Shown: positions 1-6,409 of the stretch, one piece after another
How the letters are laid out: the number at the start of each line of letters is the position of its first letter
Numbering within the stretch: position 1 is the stretch's first letter
NCBI GenBank assembly: GCA_030637505.1
Contig: DAOWGJ010000227.1
Span: forward strand, 1 to 11,138
Source: Holophagae bacterium
GTDB lineage: Bacteria > Acidobacteriota > Thermoanaerobaculia > Thermoanaerobaculales > Sulfomarinibacteraceae
Length of the DNA stretch: 11,138 bases
Direction: 5' to 3'
Translations under genes and position numbers: made by a program
The notes under the pieces: model-generated
The model's input: the letters and a program-made list of their open reading frames with translations, nothing else
Told to the model about the DNA's origin: nothing
Databases searched by the model: none

Positions 1-122
1 GTAGAGGGGAAGGGTTGGTCTGCCGTATCCCTGGGCCCCGCCCTTCCGGAGCGCAAGGGGCATTCCCGCTGAGGTGCTTCTTTGGGAACGAAGCGGCGAA
101 TCCCTTTGCCGTACGCGCCTGA

Positions 123-1373
123 TCAGCCGCCCGCAGCGACCTCGAGTTTGGGCTCAGGCGCTATCTCCTGCCACTGACCGTCGACAAGCAGGTAGCGCTC
201 CCCCGGATAGATGGCGGTGACCGTGCTGCCGACGATCTCCAAGGCCGAGGCCCTTCCGCCCTCATAGACCTCGGACAGCATGCCGGTATCGATGATGAGG
301 ACCCGCCCGTCGAACCGGCTCTTGATCATCCCGTCAGGCATGACTGTGTGGCCTACGACCATGCGATCGACTTTGAGCTGATCGAGAACTGCGGCAATCT
401 GATCGGCATTTTCCTGCTCATTCCACAGCGCTGCGCCTCGGAACCATAGGGGGCCGTCCTGGTGCACCAGATACCATCCTCCGACACCGGTCGCACCATC
501 GAGGTCTTTGGCCAGGGCGCGCAGCCGGCGGCCCCTTTTGCCTTCGGCTTCAGGCGCAAGTGCGAGAATCGTAGCCGCCACCTCCGTGACCTCGTTCACC
601 GAGGCGGTCGGCAGAACCAAACCCTTTGAGGCCAGCGTCTCCCGGAATCGATCGAAATGTCGCAGTTCCGCAGCGACCCTGGTGTTGATCGCCCTGGGGT
701 CCTGGCCTTGCAGAGCCGGACCGAGTCCGCCATGAACAAAAACGGTGTCGGCCCGACGTACGGCGATTTCGAGGCTTCGCAACCACTTCCCGTAGACGCC
801 GTCAGGCCCCAACGCCTCCAAATACTCCAGCTTGCCCAGGGGGTAACGGCCCATCCAATGGTCCCGGGTCTCCTCCGATGAGTCCTCAGGGCCGGGCTCA
901 AGAAGCTCGGCCCGTGTCTCCAAACACCGGGTCATCGCGGCGAATGCCTCCTCTCGTCGCGCCTCGGAGTTATTGTCGGCAAACCCTGCATAGATTTCGG
1001 GATTGACGTCCCGAACCAACCCCAGGAGGTTCATCCCCTCGTGATTTCCCAACAGGCAAATGACCTCGCCGCCGGCCTTCGGGGCCTGACGCTGCAGCGT
1101 CATCAGAAGGTCCATTACCTCCCGGAGGTGCAGCCCCCGGTCCAACAGATCCCCCAGTTGGATCACGGTAGTCGACCCGCCGACCCATTGCCCAGAGGCG
1201 TCGATAACGCCCGCCTCCTCGAGGATGCCGGCCAATCCTGTAACGTTCCCGTGCACGTCGCCGATGGCCACGATGCGCTCCGGACCACCAGCGTCGGCAA
1301 GCGGCAGCCACGCCGCACACAGGAACGTCACCGCGAGCACGACCATCATCTGACGGCTCTGGGTCCCCATCAT
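123..1373 (-). CDS. Secreted PPP-family metallophosphatase, Shewanella-like type
   Basis: This 416-residue protein is predicted to be a periplasmic, metal-dependent phosphoesterase. Residues 1-28 form a signal peptide (hydrophobic stretch 9-26, likely cleavage ADA|GG). The PPP-family signatures are all present: GDVHG at 38-42, GDLLDRG at 74-80, GNHEGMN at 109-115, HGG at 214-216, PLWFRG at 308-313 and GHT at 341-343. These supply the usual dimetal ligands and catalytic histidine. GNHExMN and PLW(F/Y)RG are typical of Shewanella-like phosphatases, and the eukaryotic SAPNY motif is not seen. The true substrate, phosphoprotein or small phosphoester, cannot be read from the sequence. The ATG at 1373 was chosen over a GTG at 1394 because it has an AAGGAG site seven bases upstream, gives an ATGA overlap with the preceding transporter gene, and leaves a clean signal peptide. 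Translation is therefore probably coupled to the transporter. Fold and motifs are certain; subfamily is likely. Confidence 0.9.
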   Translation of the reverse strand: MMGTQSRQMMVVLAVTFLCAAWLPLADAGGPERIVAIGDVHGNVTGLAGILEEAGVIDASGQWVGGSTTVIQLGDLLDRGLHLREVMDLLMTLQRQAPKAGGEVICLLGNHEGMNLLGLVRDVNPEIYAGFADNNSEARREEAFAAMTRCLETRAELLEPGPEDSSEETRDHWMGRYPLGKLEYLEALGPDGVYGKWLRSLEIAVRRADTVFVHGGLGPALQGQDPRAINTRVAAELRHFDRFRETLASKGLVLPTASVNEVTEVAATILALAPEAEGKRGRRLRALAKDLDGATGVGGWYLVHQDGPLWFRGAALWNEQENADQIAAVLDQLKVDRMVVGHTVMPDGMIKSRFDGRVLIIDTGMLSEVYEGGRASALEIVGSTVTAIYPGERYLLVDGQWQEIAPEPKLEVAAGG

Positions 1374-4300
1374 GAGCTGACTCCTTCTCCCCACAGGCCG
1401 GCCTTGGTCAATTGCCGGAACAGGGACTTGACGATTTCGATGTTGTTGGAGAGAAGATCGAAGAAGTCGTCTGCTTCGATAATCAACACCTGGGTTGGTT
1501 TGGACGCCACGGCGCTACCGTCCCGCAGGCGCCCACTGAGAATCTCGCCAACGCCGAACCGCCCCCGGGGACCGACTTCATCCTCGCGTCCATCCCCGTG
1601 CACCAGCCGAACGCCACCCTCGACGACACAGTAGAGTGCGTCCGCCGGAGCGCCATCGCTATAGATCGTCTCGCCTGCATCAAACTGCCACTCGCGGGAA
1701 ATGGCGGCAAGGCGCAGCATCTGGTCGGCGTCACAGAAGGAGAAGAGGTCAACCCCCTGCAAGAAGACCATCATCTCGATTCGGGCCATTTGAGTCATGT
1801 CGACCTCCCTGGTCGCCCCGTCGCCTCCATCAGCGGCCGTGGCCACAATCTGATGCCTCCCCCGCGGGGCCGATCCCTCTTTCATATTAGCCGCGACCCA
1901 CTCCGCGGTTTCCCGGACCAGTGGCTCATCGTCGGCCGCCGCCAGGGACTCCACCTCAGGCAGGAGGATCTCGACCCTATCGATGTAGACGCCATACATC
2001 GTTCCGACCACCAATCCCAAGGCGTCGGGGTCCCGATCCAAATCGAGGGCCAGCAGACGCCCCATCGTCGCTTCGGGACCCTGAACGTAGAGAGAGAACA
2101 GCTGAGCCCCCCGATAAACCTTGTCGTCGATCGACATGTCTTCGATCACGGCAAAGACGTCGCGGCGAACACCCCCGGTGAGACTGTTGTCCAGATACTC
2201 AAGGGCCCGAGCGACCAGGACCCCCTGGCCGCTCAAGAGACTCCTCGAGGCCGCCCGAATATCATCCGGCGGATAAAGGAGTTCCAACAATCCGAAGAGG
2301 TTCTCAACCCCCTGGCGCATTCGGCGGGCCAGGAACTGCTGCAAAAGCGTCGGTACCTGGCCCTCGCTGCCCCATTCGGCCTGCGGCCCCTCGAGCCGGA
2401 GATGATGGGGCGAACTGACGGCCACCAGATCAACCATATTGGAGAGGTATCTCCTGGCCTCCTCCCGGATCTGACGCCTGACCGGCTCAGGCGCCACTAC
2501 CAATTCCGGGTTCTTGCGCCGGAGTGAAGCAAGGCTTTCAATCGCTTTGGCCCTGAGGAAGGCATCCGGCACCGCCAAACTGTCCATCAAAGCCGCCACT
2601 GCTCTCGATCCACCAATCAGAGCCATCGTCTTGGGGATGGCGCGTCGGACCCAGATCTGCTCGTCCGGTGAGTACATGAACAAAACCAGGGCATCAATGG
2701 CCTGTTCTCCGTGGGCTACTATCGCTTCCCGAGCCTCGTGTTTGAAACGCCGGTTGCCCATCAAGGAAATCAGGACCGGGATGCTCAATGGGCTGCAATG
2801 CCCCCGCTCTTGGCGGCGGCGTGCGGCTCGAATGGCTTCACGGACTACCTGACGATCACTGTCGTAAAAGAGCTGGATCAACCACCCCTCGCCCTTGGTC
2901 TCATTGATCTGACCCAGGGCCTTGGCGGCCTCGCACCGAACGGCCCCATCGCCGTCGGACAGCATTTCCACAAGCACTTCGGTGGCCTTGTCCCTGATTT
3001 CGGGCTGCCCCAGATCCAGGAGAAACGCGACCGCTGCCGCCCGCAGCCGGGGATCCCGATCACGGAGCCGGCTCTCCATCATTGACGAGGCGTCTTCCTT
3101 TTTCAGAGTGGCCAGAGCACCGATCGCTGCACTTCGAACCACGGGGTCGACATCGCCGATCGCGCGTTCGATCAGACCCACGGCATCCTGGCGACCCTCG
3201 TCCGCCAGGACCTCGATAGCGCATCGCCGAACTTCGGCGTCGTCATGGTGCAACAAGAGGGGAGGCACCAGTCGGCCCTGCCCGTGGGAGGCGAGCAACT
3301 CGACGCCATGCAGAACCTCTCGTGCGTCCGAGCTCCCGAGGGCCTCGACCAAGGTCGACATCGTGGTGACATCACCCAGGTCGACAGGGTCGGGTTCGGT
3401 GATACTGCCGGACTTGAGGCTTTCCCTATAGGCCCGAACGTATTCACGCCGGGTCAGTTCGGCGATCACCAGCCACAGGGCGACGACGATCAGAGTCATG
3501 ATGCCGACGTGGGTCATCCCGAACAGGTGGAAGGATACGGGAAGGAGGAGGAACGCAGCCACGCCCTTGGCGAATCGCTGTACGAAGATGTCGATGAATG
3601 CCTTGCCGCGGCGGCGCAGACGCGCCGGCACGGGAAGAAATAACAACTCCCGGGTTGCCTGGTCGATCGAATGTCGAAGGCCGCCTTCACTGAGCTTCAG
3701 CCACCAGGCCGCACCAACGATCATCGACGGTACGAGGCCGACAGCGAGAAACAGCACCAGCATCGACATGGCGACGGTCATAGGCAACACCCGCATGCCA
3801 AAACCCACACCCAGTCCGCGGTGAATACGCCGCGTGAAAACTATCTGGAAGAGGAAGCCCACAAATCCCATCGCGCTGAAGACGCCGCCGTACATCGCAG
3901 TCCGGTGGTCGAGACCCGTGGTGACCGACTGGATGATCCAGTTGAACTGCAGATCAACCATCTGGGAGGCAATCATCGTCGCCATCATCAATAAAGCGAT
4001 CATTTCCAACAGCCGCGACCCCAGTACGGTTCTCAGTCCCCCTCGGGCTTCCCGAATGGACCTGTCCTCCGGACCGGTGGTGTGGGCCTCCCCGCCTGAA
4101 GGCCTCCGCCGTTCTATCAGAAAAACCACTGCGGCGACCGCGAGGAATAATAAACCCGAGATCAGCAGGGTGGCATAGGTTCCGGCCCTGCCCGAGATCG
4201 CACGGGCGAGCAACCCGCCGGGGATTCCGCCCAGCAGACCTCCGGCGCCGACAAAGGCGAACAGCCGTCTGGCTTGGCGGGGGTTGAAGATCTGTCCGGC

Positions 4301-4783
4301 GTACGACCACAACTGAGACACCGCGACACCGAAGGCCACTGTCGACCAGACGTAGAAGAGGACCGGCACCCACCTGCCCGGAAGGGCAAAGAGTTCGTAA
4401 AAGGCCGCCAGTGTCAATCCATGAAGGACGCAAAAGACAATGATCGTCCGATGAAGCCGGTATCGAGCGGCCATCCGCGTGTAAAGGACCAGTACCGGAA
4501 ACGACACCAGCGCCAGAGCCAAGTACACCAACGGCAGTTGTTCCGCACCCCAGCTGTCAATGAACGTCGCCTGCCTGACGCTCTTGACGGCATATTGTGC
4601 GCAGGCCAACACAAAGAAGTAGACGAAGAACAGCCACGCATTCCACCCTTCGCCCACCCGAATGCCGAAGGGCGTCGTAACCGGTGAAGGCCGAATAACC
4701 GACCGTTCGTCAAGCTCGATCTCCGGCCTTCCCTCGATGGAGGGAACGGCCGGATTCGCAAATCTGGTTTCAAATCCTCTCAT
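1370..4783 (-). CDS. Npt/ATP-ADP-translocase-like membrane protein fused to HEAT repeats and a cNMP-binding-like domain
   Basis: This 1137-residue protein has three parts. Residues 1-45 are a polar leader. About 46-442 form a polytopic membrane domain of the Npt/TlcC nucleotide-transporter type. Its markers are a glycine-rich FVGAGGLLGGIPGG stretch near 177-190 and a charged TREL...RGKAFID...QRFAKG segment near 377-407, which matches a conserved loop of that family. About 475-760 carry repeated DxxVRxxAxxAL units, the mark of HEAT repeats (for example near 547, 577, 614, 710 and 742). More helical HEAT-like sequence follows to about 985, including the ENLFGLLELLYPPDDI stretch seen in relatives. 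About 1005-1115 resemble a cyclic-nucleotide-binding fold, but the phosphate-binding cassette reads FGVGE...RLRDGSAVA, so the usual FGE...RxA pattern is disturbed and cAMP binding is doubtful. Transport substrate is unknown. It is the first gene of an operon with the secreted phosphatase. The start at 4783 has a weak AAGAGA site. No truncation is seen. Confidence 0.82.
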   Translation of the reverse strand: MRGFETRFANPAVPSIEGRPEIELDERSVIRPSPVTTPFGIRVGEGWNAWLFFVYFFVLACAQYAVKSVRQATFIDSWGAEQLPLVYLALALVSFPVLVLYTRMAARYRLHRTIIVFCVLHGLTLAAFYELFALPGRWVPVLFYVWSTVAFGVAVSQLWSYAGQIFNPRQARRLFAFVGAGGLLGGIPGGLLARAISGRAGTYATLLISGLLFLAVAAVVFLIERRRPSGGEAHTTGPEDRSIREARGGLRTVLGSRLLEMIALLMMATMIASQMVDLQFNWIIQSVTTGLDHRTAMYGGVFSAMGFVGFLFQIVFTRRIHRGLGVGFGMRVLPMTVAMSMLVLFLAVGLVPSMIVGAAWWLKLSEGGLRHSIDQATRELLFLPVPARLRRRGKAFIDIFVQRFAKGVAAFLLLPVSFHLFGMTHVGIMTLIVVALWLVIAELTRREYVRAYRESLKSGSITEPDPVDLGDVTTMSTLVEALGSSDAREVLHGVELLASHGQGRLVPPLLLHHDDAEVRRCAIEVLADEGRQDAVGLIERAIGDVDPVVRSAAIGALATLKKEDASSMMESRLRDRDPRLRAAAVAFLLDLGQPEIRDKATEVLVEMLSDGDGAVRCEAAKALGQINETKGEGWLIQLFYDSDRQVVREAIRAARRRQERGHCSPLSIPVLISLMGNRRFKHEAREAIVAHGEQAIDALVLFMYSPDEQIWVRRAIPKTMALIGGSRAVAALMDSLAVPDAFLRAKAIESLASLRRKNPELVVAPEPVRRQIREEARRYLSNMVDLVAVSSPHHLRLEGPQAEWGSEGQVPTLLQQFLARRMRQGVENLFGLLELLYPPDDIRAASRSLLSGQGVLVARALEYLDNSLTGGVRRDVFAVIEDMSIDDKVYRGAQLFSLYVQGPEATMGRLLALDLDRDPDALGLVVGTMYGVYIDRVEILLPEVESLAAADDEPLVRETAEWVAANMKEGSAPRGRHQIVATAADGGDGATREVDMTQMARIEMMVFLQGVDLFSFCDADQMLRLAAISREWQFDAGETIYSDGAPADALYCVVEGGVRLVHGDGREDEVGPRGRFGVGEILSGRLRDGSAVASKPTQVLIIEADDFFDLLSNNIEIVKSLFRQLTKAGLWGEGVSS
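1381..1386 (-). promoter_or_regulatory. Ribosome binding site of the phosphatase gene
   Basis: Read on the minus strand, AAGGAG lies seven bases before the ATG at 1373. It sits inside the last codons of the upstream transporter gene and decides the start in favour of 1373 rather than the GTG at 1394, which lies upstream of this site. Confidence 0.75.
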
Positions 4784-4842
4784 TCAATCTCTTGCCCTGG
4801 GCGTATGCCCGGTAGTCACCAGAAGTAACAGAATGAGCCTCC

Positions 4843-4872
4843 ATCATATAACTGTTCGGGTCCAACTGTCAT
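4843..4872 (-). promoter_or_regulatory. Candidate promoter for the transporter-phosphatase operon
   Basis: On the minus strand, ATGACA (4867-4872) is followed after 18 bases by TATGAT (4843-4848), a fair sigma-70-type pair. The predicted transcript would start near 4836 and have a leader of about 50 bases before the ATG at 4783. It lies back to back with the candidate promoter for the FKBP gene. Only consensus matching by eye supports it. Confidence 0.4.
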
Positions 4873-4901
4873 ACGGGTTTCTCTGGCCCCAGTTGTCCGG
4901 C

Positions 4902-4930
4902 TTGTGTCCCGTCGACTTTCACGCTAGGGT
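4902..4930 (+). promoter_or_regulatory. Candidate promoter for the FKBP gene
   Basis: TTGTGT (4902-4907), a 17-base spacer and TAGGGT (4925-4930) form a weak sigma-70-type pair. The -10 box ends seven bases before the ATG at 4938, so transcription would begin at or next to the start codon and the mRNA would be leaderless or nearly so. The alternative is that GGTG at 4928-4931 acts as a poor ribosome site on a longer transcript. Confidence 0.35.
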
Positions 4931-4937
4931 GTCGCCC

Positions 4938-5759
4938 ATGAAGATTTCGACATATTCTGCGGTTTTCGCCCTGGTCATTCTCCTTGCCGCCTCGATCCCC
5001 TCGGCACAAGGCATTCCCGCCCCGGCGGACGTCGCAACGGCTCCCGATGACGCGGTGACGACCAACAGCGGCCTGGCGAGCAAGGTCCTCCAGGCCGGCA
5101 CCGGTACTGATCACCCCGATGCCTGGGACAAGGTTACGGTTCACTACAGTGGCTGGACCACCGACGGCACGATGTTCGATTCGTCCGTCAAACGCGGCGA
5201 GCCGGCGACTTTCCCGCTCAATCGCGTCATTCCTGGTTGGACCGAAGGGCTGCAGCTGATGGTCGTAGGCGAGAAGCGCCGTCTGTGGATTCCGGTGCAA
5301 CTGGCCTACAACAACAAGCCGAACCGTCCGGCAGGTACGCTGGTCTTCGATGTCGAACTGCTGGGGATTGAAGACCAGCCGGAGCCGCCGAAGCCGCCGG
5401 CAACCCCCTCAGACGTCGCCGCACCTCCGGCCAATGCCGAAAAGACCAAGAGCGGTCTGGCTTCCCGAGTCCTCAAACATGGCGAGGGCGGCGAGCATCC
5501 AAAAGCGACGTCGAACGTGACGGTGCATTACAGCGGCTGGACCACAGATGGAAAAATGTTTGATTCCTCGGTCACCCGAGGTAAGCCGATCTCTTTTGGC
5601 CTCAATCAGGTCATTCCCGGCTGGACCGAAGGACTGCAGTTGATGGTCGCCGGTGAGAAGCGCCGTTTGTGGATTCCGGAAAAGCTGGCCTACAAGGGCG
5701 CGCCCGGCGCACCCAAGGGCATGCTGGTCTTTGATGTGGAGTTGATCAGCTTTAAGTAG
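4938..5759 (+). CDS. Secreted tandem FKBP-type peptidyl-prolyl cis-trans isomerase
   Basis: This 273-residue protein should catalyse prolyl cis-trans isomerisation and assist folding in the periplasm. Residues 1-25 are a signal peptide (hydrophobic core 8-20, likely cleavage after SAQG). Two FKBP domains follow at about 44-145 and 172-273, joined by a proline- and alanine-rich linker. Each keeps the aromatic pocket: Y70, F80-D81, R86, F92, VIP-W at 97-101, Y124 and F137 in the first, and Y198, F208-D209, R214, F220, VIP-W at 225-229, Y252 and F265 in the second. The two align without a gap at an offset of 128 residues, with 71 of 102 positions identical by my count. Similarity continues into the segment before each domain. 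Most family members have one FKBP domain. The ATG at 4938 was chosen because it begins the signal peptide; the open frame upstream is just read-through of the divergent gap. No strong ribosome site is seen. Confidence 0.93.
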   Translation: MKISTYSAVFALVILLAASIPSAQGIPAPADVATAPDDAVTTNSGLASKVLQAGTGTDHPDAWDKVTVHYSGWTTDGTMFDSSVKRGEPATFPLNRVIPGWTEGLQLMVVGEKRRLWIPVQLAYNNKPNRPAGTLVFDVELLGIEDQPEPPKPPATPSDVAAPPANAEKTKSGLASRVLKHGEGGEHPKATSNVTVHYSGWTTDGKMFDSSVTRGKPISFGLNQVIPGWTEGLQLMVAGEKRRLWIPEKLAYKGAPGAPKGMLVFDVELISFK

Positions 5760-5760
5760 T

Positions 5761-5788
5761 CTAGGGACTAGGGATTAGGGATTAGGGA
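5761..5788 (+). repeat. Four-copy YTAGGGA heptamer tandem repeat
   Basis: Four head-to-tail heptamers, two CTAGGGA then two TTAGGGA, start one base after the FKBP stop codon. The period is seven, so this is not the hexameric telomere repeat despite the TTAGGG core. Similar GGGATTAG-type tracts occur between genes in various bacteria; their role is not known to me. Confidence 0.8.
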
Positions 5789-5849
5789 CTGAGCGTCGGC
5801 GATTGCCACCGTGTACGCCGAGTAGGTGACGGGTTCCTGCATTGATAAT

Positions 5850-5873
5850 GGGCACGGCGCGCCGTGCCCCTAC
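5850..5873 (-). repeat. REP-like palindrome, copy 1
   Basis: Bases 5850-5869 are a perfect 20-base palindrome (GGGCACGGCG and its complement). On the minus strand the tetranucleotide GTAG (5870-5873) sits directly 5' of it. GTAG or GGAG at the foot of a hairpin is the hallmark of REP sequences mobilised by RAYT (TnpA-REP) HUH transposases. Copy 2 lies about 505 bases away in the same orientation. No RAYT gene is in the window. Confidence 0.6.
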
Positions 5874-5978
5874 GCGGTCCCTGATTGCTGCCATCTGCCG
5901 CGGTTGCTGTCCCTGCCTCTGAAACTGGCACCTCCACCATACAATCCAAGAGCACCCCTCTCCGCCGGGGCGTGCCGT

Positions 5979-6037
5979 CCTTGATGTTGTCCTGCAGCAC
6001 CCTCCCGATTTGAGCAACGGTGCGGACAACGTCAAGG
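5979..6037. other. Long imperfect hairpin
   Basis: The arms 5979-5992 and 6024-6037 are complementary at 13 of 14 positions, and the exception can form G-U in RNA. After a four-base bulge on the left (5993-5996), an inner five-pair stem (5997-6001 with 6019-6023) encloses a 17-base loop. No T run follows on either strand, so it does not look like an intrinsic terminator. The role is unknown. Confidence 0.55.
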
Positions 6038-6101
6038 GGGGCAACCCACGGCGAGCGCCTTAGCGACCGAATCTCGGCCAACGCCGTAGGCCGCCGAGGT
6101 C

Positions 6102-6157
6102 TTTTCCCGGAGGGGCGGTCCCTCTCCCGACTTGAAAATTGCTGCCCCTCCGGAAAA
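6102..6157. other. Inverted repeat with 14-base arms
   Basis: TTTTCCCGGAGGGGC (6102-6116) and GCCCCTCCGGAAAA (6144-6157) are reverse complements apart from one extra C in the left arm. The spacer is 27 bases. The right arm ends in AAAA and the left begins with TTTT, so a transcript on either strand would form a stem closed by A-U pairs. It could be a weak bidirectional terminator, but no free T tract remains outside the stem. Confidence 0.5.
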
Positions 6158-6354
6158 TGGCCGAGCGGGAGCGATTGGTGGTCTTGTGACCTCTCGACGA
6201 TCTCCATGCGCTCCCGAAGGCCGGGGTTGAATTTCAGAGGCCGGGACAGCGCCAGATTCAGTAATGACAGCGTGTGCGTCAGCCGGCAGCGTCCGCGACC
6301 GGGGCAGGGTCCGGTAGAGCTGGCGATGCCCGAGATTCGGTCAGATTGAAAAAC

Positions 6355-6378
6355 GGGCACGGCACGCCGTGCCCCTAC
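6355..6378 (-). repeat. REP-like palindrome, copy 2
   Basis: This repeats copy 1 with a single base change (A instead of G at the centre of the plus-strand sequence), which leaves one mismatched central pair. GTAG again lies 5' of the palindrome on the minus strand (6375-6378). The AT-rich flank on the other side also resembles that of copy 1 (ATTGA with A/T-rich bases), so the shared unit may be a little longer than the palindrome. Confidence 0.6.
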
Positions 6379-6397
6379 TGGGAAAACAACACCCCGC

Positions 6398-6403
6398 TAT
6401 ACT
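6398..6403 (+). promoter_or_regulatory. Candidate -10 box for a leaderless start
   Basis: TATACT is a near-consensus -10 box and ends six bases before the GTG at 6410. Transcription would start at about the first base of the gene. No Shine-Dalgarno sequence and no clear -35 box are seen. The box lies just beyond REP-like copy 2. Confidence 0.4.
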
Positions 6404-6409
6404 CAACCA

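Larger units (their letters stand above)
5760..6409. other. Gene-free structured gap of 650 bases
   Basis: I see no convincing gene between the FKBP stop and the glycosyltransferase start. The interval begins with a heptamer tandem repeat (5761-5788) and contains two direct copies of a REP-like palindrome (5850-5873, 6355-6378). Between them are a smaller hairpin (arms 5952-5958 and 5967-5975, bulged) and two long ones (5979-6037 and 6102-6157). Open frames of up to 192 codons cross it on both strands, but they run through the palindromes, have no ribosome site and give arginine-, glycine- and proline-rich products with no family resemblance. It could be a non-autonomous repeat element, a decayed gene, a structured RNA or simply mRNA end and leader sequence. 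Confidence 0.6.

Noticed and set aside
1..122. Possible intrinsic terminator after the phosphatase gene
   Set aside because: Short inverted repeats exist (for example 40-45 with 55-61, one bulge), but the stems are weak and no T run follows on the minus strand.
1041..1634. Plus-strand frame of 197 codons
   Set aside because: It lies opposite the phosphatase and transporter genes, has no family resemblance and is explained as an antisense shadow of strong coding sequence.
1412..2527. Plus-strand frame of 371 codons opposite the transporter gene
   Set aside because: Long, but antisense to HEAT and CNB coding sequence with clear motifs; its product is rich in His, Pro, Gln and Arg with no recognisable domain.
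4662..4937. Longer start for the FKBP gene
   Set aside because: The 92 extra residues cover the transporter start and the divergent gap; the signal peptide begins exactly at ATG 4938.
5761..5788. Telomere-type or CRISPR repeat
   Set aside because: The period is seven bases with no spacers; it is a simple tandem repeat.
5782..6360. Remnant of a Gfo/Idh/MocA dehydrogenase in the minus-strand frame
   Set aside because: A short LNLALSRPLKFNP stretch is faintly reminiscent of a C-terminal motif in that family, but nothing else matches, so I make no such call.
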